Part shown: piece by piece, positions 56,501-64,000 of the stretch
Position numbering within the stretch: position 1 is the first letter of the stretch
How the letters are laid out: each line of letters starts with the position of its first letter
Source of the DNA: Achatina immaculata
Lineage: Eukaryota; Mollusca; Gastropoda; Stylommatophora; Achatinidae
Length of the DNA: 64,000 bases
Direction of reading: 5' to 3'
Assembly (NCBI GenBank): GCA_009760885.1
Contig: CM019716.1
Coordinates: forward strand, 11,044,438-11,108,437
Position numbers and translations under genes: made by a program
Notes under the pieces: generated by a model
Told to the model about the DNA's origin: nothing
The model's database searches: none
What the model saw: the letters and a program-made list of their open reading frames with translations, nothing else

Positions 56501-59500
56501 GTTTTTAGTTTGAGGGACCCGTTTTTTTCTTCATATGGGAAACTTTGTGTTGGTTTAAACCTGTTATACTGCCATCTGTTAGTAAAGCATAACTGTTACA
56601 GTATCATCTGTTAGTAAAGCATAACTGTTACAGTATCATCTGTTAGTTAAGCATAACTGTTACAGTATCATCTGTTAGTAAAGCAAAACTGTTACAGTAT
56701 CATCTGTTAGTTAAGCATAACTGTTACAGTATCATCTGTTAGTAAAGCATAACTGTTACAGTATCATCTGTTAGTTAAGCATAACTGTTACAGTATCACC
56801 TGTTAGTTAAGCATAACTGTTACAATATCATCTGTTAGTTAAGCGTAACTTACGGTATCATCTATTGGTTAAGCATAACTGTTACAGTATCATCTGTTAG
56901 TTAAACGTAACTTATGGTATCATCCCTTAGTTAAGCATAACTGTTACAGTATTATCTGTTAGTTAAGCATAACTGTTACAGTATCGTCTGTTAGTTAAGC
57001 ATAACTGTTACAGTATTATCTGTTAGTTAAGCATAACTGTTACAGTATCATCTGTTAGTTAAGCATAACTGTTACAGTATCATCTGTTAGATAAGCATAA
57101 CTGTTACAGTATCATCTGTTAGTTAAGCATAACTGTTACAGTATCATCTGTTAGTTAAGCATAACTGTTACAGTATCATCTGTTAGTAAAGCATAACTGT
57201 TACAGTATCATCTCTTAGTTAAGCATAACTGTTACAGTATCATCTGTCTGGTTTTCATTTATCATTGTTTTGGTTGGTTCTTTCTCTTGAATATCTCGCC
57301 CCCCCTCCCCCCCCCCCCCACTCTTGTTCTGCTCTTCTGTTGTAAAAAGTGACTGCTAGACAGCTTCAGCCTGTCATAGAGTGTCTGCTAGACAGCTTCA
57401 GCCTGTCATAGAGTGTCTGCTAGACAGCTTCAGCCTGTCATAGAGTGTCTGCTAGACAGCTTCTGCCTGTCATAGAGTGTCTGCTAGACAGCTTCAGCCT
57501 GTCATAGAGTGTCTGCTAGACAGCTTCAGCCTGTCATAGAGTGTCTGCTAGACAGCTTCAGCCTGTCATAGAGTGTCTGCTAGACAGCTTCTGCCTGTCA
57601 TAGAGTGTCTGCTAGACAGCTTCAGCTTGTCATAGAGTGTCTGCTAGACAGCTTCTGCCTGTCATAGAGTGTCTGCTAGACAGCTTCAGCCTGTCATAGA
57701 GTGTCTGCTAGACAGCTTCAGCCTGTCATAGAGTGTCTGCTAGACAGCTTCAGCCTGTCATAGAGTGTCTGCTAGACAGCTTCAGCCTGTCATAGAGTGT
57801 CTGCTAGACAGCTTCAGCCTGTCATAGAGGTCTGCTAGACAGCTTCAGCCTGTCATAGAGTGTCTGCTAGACAGCTTCAGCCTGTCATAGAGTGTATGCT
57901 AGACAGCTTCTGCCTGTCATAGAGTGTCTGCTAGACAGCTTCAGCCTGTCATAGAGTGTCTGCTAGACAGCTTCAGCCTGTCATAGAGTGTCTGCTAGAC
58001 AGCTTCAGCCTGTCATAGAGTGTCTGCTAGACAGCTTCAGCCTGTCATAGAGTGTCTGCTAGACAGCTTCAGCCTGTCATAGAGTGTCTGCTAGACAGCT
58101 TCAGCCTGTCATAGAGTGTCTGCTAGACAGCTTCAGCCTGTCATAGAGTGTCTGCTAGACAGCTTCAGCCTGTCATAGAGTGTATGCTAGACAGCTTCAG
58201 CCTGTCATAGAGTGTCTGCTAGACAGCTTCAGCCTGTCATAGAGTGTCTGCTAGACAGCTTCAGCCTGTCATAGAGTGTCTGCTAGACAGCTTCAGCCTG
58301 TCATAGAGTGTCTGCTAGACAGCTTCAGCCTGTCATAGAGTATTTGCTAGACAGCTTCAGCCTGTCATAGAGTGTCTGCTAGACAGCTTCTGCCTGTCAT
58401 AGAGTGTCTGCTAGACAGCTTCAGCCTGTCATAGAGTGTCTGCTAGACAGCTTCAGCCTGTCATAGAGTGTCTGCTAGACAGCTTCAGCCTGTCATAGAG
58501 TGTCTGCTAGACAGCTTCAGTCTGTCATAGAGTGTCTGCTCATTTCTTGGCACTTTTAGACTGTCACAGGTTTGTTTGACAGGGAGAATTTGGTGCATGT
58601 TGTTTGTTTATCACGGCCAACCAATGTTTTGACATGCTCAGCCAGTGTTTTGACATTCTGACTCAGTGTTTAGACATACTCAGCCAGTGTTTTGACATAC
58701 TGACTCAGTGTTTTGACGTGGTCAGCCAGTGTTTTTACAACCTGCTTGTTGTAGTGTGATGCTCGTCAGATGTCCACATGGCTTTGTCTAACTTAGAAGT
58801 TCACATGGCTGTACTCAGGTCCACATGGCTGTGCTTAGAGGTCCACATGGCTGTTCTCAGAGGTCCACATGGCTGTGCTTAGAGATCCACATGGCTGTGC
58901 TTAGAGGTTCACATGGCTGTGTTTTCTGTATAGAGGAACTGGTGGCCTCTTTTCGGGATGGGGGAAGAAATGGAGGCCTTCTGTGATGTTATTTATGTTT
59001 ATGAATAGAACACTGCTCTCTGGTACACCTTGATTAGGATCATTTTCTTTTTATGAATCTGTCTTTGAGCCTGTAGATAATGTTACTAAGATATAGATCA
59101 TGTTATTAAGAGAAGAGAATGTACATCTTTATATTTCTGCTGTTAGAACTTTGTATTTTCTTCCATGAAGTTACGTCAGACAGGGGACACAATCATCCAG
59201 AGCCCGGCTGAAATCTACAGACTTGTCTCCCGTAAGTCAATCTTGAAGAAGACGTCAGACAGTGAGCACCTTTGGGCGAGCACGCAAACCAACTCTCTGA
59301 CACAGCAGGACAGCGTCACATTCTCCAGCCATGGAGGTACCTTTAGCTCAGCAACATCTACAGAAAGTGACCAGCATTTAGACACACCTGTCTTGCCTTC
59401 ACCATCTGATGCTAGTAAAGTGAGTATTGCTGAAGTAGTCTTAGCTTATTATCAGAAATTAGTTTTTTTTTTCCCACAGAAATGAGCTCTTACATGCGTC

Positions 59501-61726
59501 AACACTTTCACGGTGAGGTTGTAGCCACCACAGTTGTACAGTGGCTTTCACGGTGAGGTTGTAGCCACCACAGTTGTACAGTGGCTTTCACGGTGAGGTT
59601 GTAGCCACCACAGTTGTACAGTGGCTTTCACGGTGAGGTTGTAGCCACCACAGTTGTACAGTGGCTTTCACGGTGAGGTTGTAGCCACCACAGTTGTACA
59701 GTGGCTTTCACGGTGAGGTTGTAGCCACCACAGTTGTACAGTGGCTTTCACGGTGAGGTTGTAGCCACCACAGTTGTACAGTGGCTTTCACGGTGAGGTT
59801 GTAGCCACCACAGTTGTACAGTGGCTTTCACGGTGAGGTTGTAGCCACCACAGTTGTACAGTGGCTTTCACGGTGAGGTTGTAGCCACCACAGTTGTACA
59901 GTGGCTTTCACGGTGAGGTTGTAGTCACCACAGTTGTACAATGGCTTTCAAGATGTTGAAAGATGATGTACTAAAATTTGATGAAAGAACCAGTAGAACT
60001 AATTGCTAATGCTACCCCCCTCAGTTTTAAGTATAAACTTTTTAGCAGAAGTTTTGTTTTTGTAGCTTCTATTACAAATGGCTGCCAGTATTTTTGTCAT
60101 CTAGCAGCAATTATTGCAAGTCAGTGTGTTACAGGCTGTAAAAGAATCGCACAGCTTTTCTTACGTACAGCTGTTTTCATGACAAAAGATATGATTGTTT
60201 AATGTTGAAACTTACCTGGTAGTTTATGAATGAAATTGTTGAGTGGATTTTCTTGCTTTTCATTCATGAAATTGAAGTACATTTTATTTTGAGAGAGAGA
60301 TTATATCATGAAGTTATAAAGGCAAGCTAGTGTAATTCTGCTGTGAAAGCAGTATTGGTAACATTTTTAGCAAATTGTAAGGTTGTTAAAGAAACAGCCT
60401 GTAAACATCCACACAAGATGCTGCAGTGGGCCAAAGGTTGCCCGTATGTAATTTTGATATATTCTCTCTCTCTCTCTCTGAACCTTAAGTGCCCAGGGCA
60501 CATGGGGCTTCCGCAAGGGTTTTTCACAAATGCTTGTCCTTTGCCTTTTTTTCTGCTCTTGCCCAGGTGAGCCCTCTATTGCTCAACATCCTTTCTGTTG
60601 TTCTTCTCCGTGTCTCTTTTGGTCTTCCCTTACTTCTGTTCCCCTGTGGTGTCCATCTTAGTGCTGTTTTTGGTAGTGAGTTGTCAGTTGTTCAGAGCAC
60701 ATGTCCCAACCATCGCCAGCGTCTTTCCTCAATAATTGTTGTCAGTGGTTTCATCTGCATTTCTGCCAACAAAATGTTATTTCTTATGGTGTTTGGCCAA
60801 AATATTTTTCTAATTCTTCGTAAACATTTAGTCTGGAAAGAATTCAACTTGTTTTCTATGGTTTTGGTGATTTTCCAGCATTCACTTCCATAGAGTAATA
60901 CACTTAGAACATTACTCTTAAATATCCTGATTTTCATATTTATGCTTAGTTTTTTAGATTTCCATATATTCTGCAGCACTGCAAAAGCCTGGTGTGCTCT
61001 AGTAAGTCTGCTGTTAATGTCCTCTGTGCTGTCTCCATTTTCTACTGCTCTACTGCCAAGGTAAACAAATTCGTTCACTTCCTCCACTAACTTGCTATCT
61101 AGAGTACATTTCTGTTGTTCACGTTTTGCTTCATTGTCTTTCCTACGTTGATCTTTAGTCCTATGTTGTTTGCATTCTGAGTTAGCTTGTTTGTTTTATC
61201 TTGCATATCTTTGTGACTGCTTGATAATAGACAAATGTCGTCCACAAAGTCAGGGTCCTCCAGCACTGTGTCGAGGGTCCATTGTAATCCTCTGCGTTTG
61301 TCTGATGTTGCCTCCTTCATTAACCTGTCTACTGCCAAGATAAATAATGTTGGTGATAGTACACATCCTTGCTTCCTCCTGTTTGTACCCTAAAGCTGCT
61401 GGAGGTATTTCTCTATAGATCACTTTGCACTGAAAACCCTCATATAGGGCTTTGATTACATTCACTATCTTATGGTGGAGGCCATGCCATCTTAGGATTT
61501 TCCACAGATATATTGATATATTATTTGAATATTATTTTTGTAATTGCCTGGAGTAACAAGCAAGTTTTACATTCATCAGGCATTTACTGGTCTTGTGGTA
61601 GAGAAGTCTTCTACCAGTCAGCCTTCCGTGCCACCATCTGGCACAGATACACCACTTGTATCAGATGATCAGATAAAACCTTTATCCAAATTTAGGGCAT
61701 CCAGAATAAGACATAATCCAGCATAG
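44495..61726 (+). CDS. URI1: Unconventional prefoldin RPB5 interactor, nine-exon gene
   Basis: URI is an alpha-type prefoldin-like subunit of the R2TP/PFDL complex. It binds RPB5/POLR2E and takes part in RNA polymerase assembly, and in vertebrates binds PP1-gamma. Exons on the plus strand: 44495-44574, 45800-45878, 46297-46432, 47611-47702, 48625-48688, 51927-52095, 52648-52921, 59171-59419, 61580-61726. Phases join throughout, giving 429 aa plus TAG; human URI1 is about 535 aa. Domains: coiled-coil helix 1 (about 1-50), the diagnostic beta-hairpin VPFGKLGFMPGQLVHTNE (54-71) and LLGDNWF (76-82), helix 2 with coiled coil (about 90-206), an RVAW motif (234-237, fits the PP1-docking RVxF/W consensus), an acidic run (about 253-268), SPAEIYR...RKSILKK (309-325), AFTGLVVEK (382-390) and the C-terminal SKFRASR (417-423). 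The gene appears intact. Confidence 0.95.
44650..44726. repeat. CT microsatellite in URI1 intron 1
   Basis: (CT)n with TTTCTCTC interruptions then CACACACCC. The GE/RE-rich minus-strand frame over it is an artefact. Confidence 0.9.
44893..45386 (-). mobile_element. LINE ORF2 C-terminal fragment in URI1 intron 1
   Basis: Minus-strand reading: ATYACERWKTTKEIDKKLDS, FEDKWLRKILGVKWSEFKNN, VIRKRRWTYVCHVMRRN, then a degenerate end. Matches the conserved ORF2 tail but with stops. Antisense to URI1. Confidence 0.72.
45590..45760. repeat. Short tandem array in URI1 intron 1
   Basis: About 4 copies of a 50 bp-class unit around AATTACAGAAAAGAAAGATA and GTGAAGACTTAACCATG, ending about 40 bp before exon 2. 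Confidence 0.8.
45800..45878 (+). CDS. URI1: URI1 exon 2
   Basis: 79 bp after a CCCCTACAG acceptor and before GTAAAG. It encodes RQFKEDYKVLQERLRTLPDK and LTHSVM, the rest of helix 1 leading into the beta-hairpin. Confidence 0.9.
46297..46432 (+). CDS. URI1: URI1 exon 3 (prefoldin beta-hairpin)
   Basis: 136 bp after TTTTACAG. It encodes VPFGKLGFMPGQLVHTNEIL, VLLGDNWF and SAKQATEIADRR; the human counterpart is VPFGPFAFMPGKLVHTNE...LLGDNWF. The donor reads GTTTTG, a weak match to consensus, but only this junction keeps the frame into exon 4. Confidence 0.93.
46640..46800. repeat. Tandem array, about 54 bp unit, 3 copies
   Basis: Core GTTTACTGATAACATCTGAA. URI1 intron 3; 46801-47610 after it shows nothing recognised. 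Confidence 0.85.
47611..47702 (+). CDS. URI1: URI1 exon 4
   Basis: 92 bp after ATCTTCAG and before GTAAGA. It encodes ELEKKLSDLEAQGKLLEPRL and AFTSQIQAELQ, the second prefoldin helix. Confidence 0.88.
48060..48310. repeat. Minisatellite in URI1 intron 4
   Basis: Units around GTCAGTGTTACTAGGTCAGT and GTGTCTATGTAGC, 6 to 7 copies. Confidence 0.85.
48625..48688 (+). CDS. URI1: URI1 exon 5
   Basis: 64 bp after TCTGTAG and before GTAAGA. It encodes GQEDVKEIVEEFDEAKEKLW and D, continuing the charged helix. Confidence 0.86.
48860..49315. repeat. Minisatellite, about 46-52 bp unit, about 9 copies
   Basis: Core CCATCTCTTGACATTTACTA followed by ACCCTCTATC. URI1 intron 5. Confidence 0.88.
49514..50664 (+). 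mobile_element. Composite repeat family A, second copy
   Basis: Begins CGGATCTAAGGACTGTTATA, as at 28878, and keeps the same order of blocks (AGGATACGCTCT, TCCTGGACAAAAGCTCTGTC, CACCTCTCACC repeats, GATGCTCTGAGCCTC) but stops before the 3' tail. Sits in the middle of the 42 bp minisatellite of URI1 intron 5, splitting it into 49368-49513 and 51132-51656. Confidence 0.75.
50688..50796. mobile_element. Foldback / MITE-like inverted repeat
   Basis: 29 bp arms at 50688-50716 (starting TAATTAGAACAAA) and 50768-50796 (ending TTTGTTCTAATTA), inverted with one mismatch around a 51 bp centre. A partial extra arm precedes it (50664-50680). In URI1 intron 5. No TSD could be fixed. Confidence 0.65.
50990..51131 (+). 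repeat. Penelope-like 3' end fragment, plus orientation
   Basis: Reverse complement of the block at 39722-39800: TTATACATTTTGATATCACA and CTTCATGTATAGTTGTATAC, then the minisatellite resumes at CAAATATGACC. Confidence 0.62.
51927..52095 (+). CDS. URI1: URI1 exon 6
   Basis: 169 bp after TTATTGCAG and before GTGGGT. It encodes EQHRRNVRKHKEEVRRNLDL through FWSRLDELEKQEAERNEIER, a long charged coiled coil ahead of the acidic linker; the SRLDELEKQE stretch resembles the human region before the RPB5-binding segment. Confidence 0.9.
52490..52565 (-). other. Possible degenerate tRNA-like SINE head
   Basis: Minus strand reads CAGTGGCGTAGCAGTTAGTG then CACTCACCTACTGATC, resembling an A-box-bearing tRNA head; the B-box is not convincing. 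In URI1 intron 6. Confidence 0.3.
52648..52921 (+). CDS. URI1: URI1 exon 7 (acidic linker)
   Basis: 274 bp after TTCTTGTAG and before GTGAGT. Ser-rich start, SSRRVAWADD (232-240), then a run of Asp/Glu, KTITFKHTQT and a Ser/Pro tail coded by TCA repeats. The RVAW tetrapeptide fits a PP1-docking motif (inference). The last about 70 bp are partly repeated just inside the following intron. Confidence 0.88.
52853..53023 (+). repeat. Exon 7 tail repeated in intron 7
   Basis: CAGAAAACCATCACCTTTAA at 52856-52875 (coding) recurs at 52963-52982 (intron), followed in both by a CAGACATCATCA run. Confidence 0.88.
53280..53885. repeat. Minisatellite, 38 bp unit, about 16 copies
   Basis: Core ACACCAGTTCTTGTATGGAG. 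URI1 intron 7; the next array (53920) shares GATGAGAACACCAGTTCTTG. Confidence 0.93.
53920..54765. repeat. Minisatellite, 19 bp unit, about 44 copies
   Basis: Units GATGAGAATGCCAGTTGTT and GATGAGAACACCAGTTCTT alternate to make a 38 bp higher-order period. Open minus-strand frames up to 354 codons arise only because three units make 57 bp. Confidence 0.95.
54885..55846. repeat. Minisatellite, about 34-39 bp unit, about 26 copies
   Basis: Core CTTGTATACCTGGCTATGTT with TTAGTGTTTTC; ACATG/AAATG variants group in the centre. URI1 intron 7. Confidence 0.92.
55846..56045 (+). mobile_element. Composite repeat family A, 3' fragment
   Basis: Matches 30415-30608 (AACGAAAATCACGGTGTCAC, TCTCGTGTGGTCC, TCTTGGTGGTAGA). 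Inserted after a TTAGCATTTTCC minisatellite unit in URI1 intron 7. Confidence 0.72.
56046..56565. other. No feature recognised (URI1 intron 7)
   Basis: Unique-looking sequence; the 90-codon plus frame at 56029-56301 has no known motif. Possibly part of an unidentified repeat joined to the composite fragment. Confidence 0.45.
56570..57242. repeat. Minisatellite, 32 bp unit, 21 copies
   Basis: Core TGTTACAGTATCATCTGTTA then GTTAAGCATAAC. URI1 intron 7. Confidence 0.94.
57355..58540. repeat. Minisatellite, 32 bp unit, about 37 copies
   Basis: Core GCTAGACAGCTTCAGCCTGT then CATAGAGTGTCT. Nearly homogeneous. URI1 intron 7. Confidence 0.95.
58620..58925. repeat. Two short arrays in URI1 intron 7
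   Basis: CAGCCAGTGTTTTGACAT-type units (58620-58740) and GGTCCACATGGCTGTGCTTA-type units (58790-58925). Confidence 0.85.
59171..59419 (+). CDS. URI1: URI1 exon 8
   Basis: 249 bp, phase 0 at both ends, after CCATGAAG and before GTGAGT. It encodes LRQTGDTIIQSPAEIYRLVS, then RKSILKKTS and a Ser/Thr-rich stretch. The human counterpart has TPADIYR...PRKSILKS. Confidence 0.9.
59515..59945. repeat. Minisatellite, 40 bp unit, 11 copies, almost perfect
   Basis: Core CACGGTGAGGTTGTAGCCAC. Starts about 95 bp after the exon 8 donor. Each unit contains GGTGAGGT, a donor-like word. URI1 intron 8. Confidence 0.95.
59946..60453. other. URI1 intron 8, nothing recognised
   Basis: AT-rich sequence between the 40 bp array and the RTE insertion. 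The 74-codon frame at 59978-60202 has no known motif. Confidence 0.5.
60464..61512 (-). mobile_element. RTE-type LINE 3' part in URI1 intron 8
   Basis: Flanked by TTGATATATT (60454-60463, 61513-61522). Minus-strand frames give a reverse transcriptase end ([30 protein letters not shown] where YADD would be, [33 protein letters not shown]) with frameshifts, and a (GA)n tail at 60464-60480. It ends only 67 bp before URI1 exon 9. Confidence 0.88.
61580..61726 (+). CDS. URI1: URI1 exon 9 (C-terminus and stop)
   Basis: 147 bp after ATTCATCAG, 48 codons plus TAG. AFTGLVVEK matches human AFSGTVIEK, and the last residues PLSKFRASRIRHNPA match the human RVSKFKAARLQQ tail, the conserved URI box. Confidence 0.92.
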   Translation, partial: AFTGLVVEKSSTSQPSVPPSGTDTPLVSDDQIKPLSKFRASRIRHNPA

Positions 61727-61739
61727 CTTCTTTTGTATC

Positions 61740-61745
61740 AATAAA
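61740..61745 (+). promoter_or_regulatory. Polyadenylation signal of URI1
   Basis: AATAAA 14 bases after the URI1 stop codon, followed by T-rich and GT-rich sequence (TTTGTGTCCACTTGTTTTATG), which would give a very short 3' UTR. Confidence 0.65.
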
Positions 61746-61959
61746 CTGATGAAACATTTCAGCTGTTTGTGTCCACTTGTTTTATGTATAACTAAAAGCA
61801 AGTGTGAAACAGAATATGTTAATGCTTTTGGTATGGACATTCCTGCTTCTCACAAATCACTTTCATGTGTCTGACACTATGTGAGAAACTTGACAGTAGA
61901 TGATGGGCTGGAGATTGACACTGTGTCTGTGGCTGGTAGCAGCTCAAAGTCTAAGCTTG

Positions 61960-62765
61960 CAGCTTAACATAAGTCTGGTAACTTACACTAGGACTAAGCT
62001 TGCAGCTTGACATAAGTCTGGTAACTTACACTAGGTCTAAGCTTGCAGCTTAACATAAGTCTGGTAACTTACACTAGGTCTAAGCTTGCAGCTTGACATA
62101 AGTCTGGTAACTTACACTAGGTCTAAGCTTGCAGCTTGACATAAGTCTGGTAACTTACACTAGGTCTAAGCTTGCAGCTTGACATAAGTCTGGTAACTTA
62201 CACTAGGTCTAAGCTTGCAGCTTGACATAAGTCTGGTAACTTACACTAGGTCTAAGCTTGCAGCTTGACATAAGTCTGGTAACTTACACTAGGTCTAAGC
62301 TTGCAGCTTGACATAAGTCTGGTAACTTACACTAGGTCTAAGCTTGCAGCTTGACATAAGTCTGGTAACTTACACTAGGTCTAAGCTTGCAGCTTGACAT
62401 AAGTCTGGTAACTTACACTAGGTCTAAGCTTGCAGCTGGACATAAGTCTGGTAACTTATACTAAGGTCTAATCTTGCAGCTTAACTAAGTCTTGTAACTT
62501 ACACTAGGTCTAAGCTTGCAGCTTGACATAAGTCTGGTAACTTATACTAAGGTCTAAGCTTGCAGCTTAACTAAGTCTTGTAACTTACACTAGGTCTAAG
62601 CTTGCAGCTTGACATAAGTCTGGTAACTTATACTAGGACTAAGCTTGCAGCTGGACATAAGTCTGGTAACTTATACTAAGGTCTAATCTTGCAGCTTAAC
62701 TAAGTCTTGTAACTTACACTAGGTCTAAGCTTGCAGCTTGACTTAAGTCTGGTAACTTATACTAG
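61960..62765. repeat. Minisatellite, 43 bp unit, about 19 copies
   Basis: Core CTAAGCTTGCAGCTTGACAT then AAGTCTGGTAACTTACACTA. Downstream of URI1. Confidence 0.94.
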
Positions 62766-62767
62766 GT

Positions 62768-62915
62768 GCTTGAGATGTAGGCAGGTAAATGTTTATCAGA
62801 ACTTCTCAGCTTGAGATGTAGGCAGGTAAATGTTTATCAGAACTTCTCAGCTTGAGATGTAGGCAGGTAAATGTTTATCAGAACTTCTCAGCTTGAGATG
62901 TAGGTAGGTGAATGG
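62768..62915. repeat. Minisatellite, 41 bp unit, 3.5 copies
   Basis: Core CTTGAGATGTAGGCAGGTAA, directly abutting the previous array. Confidence 0.9.
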
Positions 62916-64000
62916 TCTAGATCAGACTACTTGCAGTATACAATGCACACACTTTCACCAGCACAAAAACAAGTGAGAAAAGAGATATCTACATAAAAAA
63001 AGAAAGAAAACTTTATTAAGTTGATAAGAAAACCAGTTTGGTGACGAGAGCAACAAAAGTAAACTAAAGCAGTGTCTGCACAGTTCCCTCAAATACATCC
63101 AGTGAAAAACAGCATCATTACAAAAGATATGTATAATCAATGCTTGCAGGACTGAATGCAAACAAGCTTCTGCAACCTGTCATCCAGGCCTGTGTGCAAC
63201 AACAAAATCTCTGCACTGTTTCATGGGAAAAAAAATCCTGATGTGTGCACTTCTCATGCTGTTTCCTGCATTCAAAGATATATATAAAATATGTGAATGC
63301 ATGACAAAGCTGGAGCAGCTGTCTGGACATGATAAACCGACAAGTACAGTAATATTTAAGAAAAAAGAATCTGGACATGATGAATCGACAAGTACAGTAA
63401 TATTTAAGAAAAGAGAATCTGGACATGATGAACCGACAAGTACAGTAATATTTAAGAAAAGAGAATGCTAAGTAAGCACGTAAGATTGGAACCACAAAAG
63501 ACATGGAATGAGAGAATGATAAGACTGTCCTACATGTCCAGGCTAGTTACTTCATTCCACATACAGATCATCAAGACCCTCTAGCAGCAGAAAACTTGAG
63601 CATCTTATTTCTGCCAACTCATACTCTGTGAAATTAACTCATCTACAATGCTCAATCAGTTAAAAAAAAAAATCCATGTTTTATGTGAGAAAGTAAAAAT
63701 GTAGGCCACCACTGTGACTAATGATGCAACCCTCAAGCAAAATGACCTGACACATCTGTACTGTGTGTTAGAAATAACAAGATATATACAAAACATCTTT
63801 ATACTCAAATTTTATTTTTGGTAAAAATTCATAAAATTTCATCCAACAAACTTAGATTTTTATAATGAACACAATGTGATGCAAGTCACAGAGAAACTGT
63901 ACAGAATATAACATATACACATACAAAAGAACAAACATAAAGTAGATGGCTAGCAGTTCATACAACAAGCACAGCTCAAACAACAGCTTCACTTAATAAA
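62916..64000. other. Right edge: possible 3' UTR of a minus-strand gene, unproven
   Basis: Contains a 48 bp tandem unit (63325-63470, 3 copies, core GACAAGTACAGTAATATTTA) and minus-strand AATAAA words (complement TTTATT near 63012). No coding exon recognised, so this is only a guess from the polyadenylation-like words. Confidence 0.25.

Noticed and set aside
59515..59945. Array unit with GGTGAGGT as an array of real splice donors
   Set aside because: The word is donor-like, but the true exon 8 donor is upstream and no exon-like sequence precedes the repeats; kept only as a note in the feature.
63118..63504. 128-codon minus-strand frame with FLKYYCTCRFIMSR repeats
   Set aside because: Created by the 48 bp tandem unit at 63325-63470.
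1..64000. A novel defence, immune or biosynthetic system
   Set aside because: All convincing coding sequence resolves to MRPL3, URI1 and known TE classes. Nothing else shows a gene cluster.

Overview
This is a 64 kb piece of an animal nuclear genome. It is not prokaryotic: the two real genes are split into small exons with GT...AG introns, and most of the rest is minisatellites and decayed transposable elements (RTE-type and RNase H-bearing LINEs, a Penelope-like GIY-YIG element, hAT, mariner, tRNA-derived SINEs). The proteins and the TE mix suggest a lophotrochozoan, probably a mollusc. That assignment is inference only.

Two host genes can be rebuilt completely and are arranged head to head (divergent). 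(1) Positions 32262 down to 731, minus strand: mitochondrial ribosomal protein L3 (MRPL3 / mL3, also called uL3m), nine coding exons, 380 codons plus stop. Exon 2 is present twice, as two intact 231 bp copies of symmetrical phase. (2) Positions 44495 to 61726, plus strand: URI1 (unconventional prefoldin RPB5 interactor), nine coding exons, 429 codons plus stop, with a polyadenylation signal just after the stop. One gene serves mitochondrial translation; the other serves the R2TP/prefoldin-like and RNA polymerase assembly pathway. Nothing in the window ties them functionally.

Layout. 0.7-32.3 kb: MRPL3, in which each large intron carries its own minisatellite array (units about 22-57 bp) plus TE insertions with readable target-site duplications. 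32.3-44.2 kb: intergenic TE nest with a 5'-truncated LINE 68 bp upstream of the MRPL3 start codon, two SINEs, a DD34D mariner, and a hAT element interrupted by a LINE and by a Penelope-like fragment, with part of that nest tandemly duplicated (1,746 bp). 44.5-61.7 kb: URI1, with introns again dominated by minisatellites, plus composite-repeat, LINE and foldback insertions. 61.9-64 kb: further arrays and unassigned sequence.

The window also holds several recent, nearly identical tandem duplications (about 1.14, 0.81, 1.27, 2.02 and 1.75 kb). They are either real local instability or assembly/haplotype artefacts. I found no defence system, CRISPR array, operon, viral gene or toxin. The most distinctive signals are the in-frame duplicated MRPL3 exon, a minisatellite whose unit incorporates an exon end with its splice donor, and several unrelated retroelement-like repeats that share the same 3' tail.
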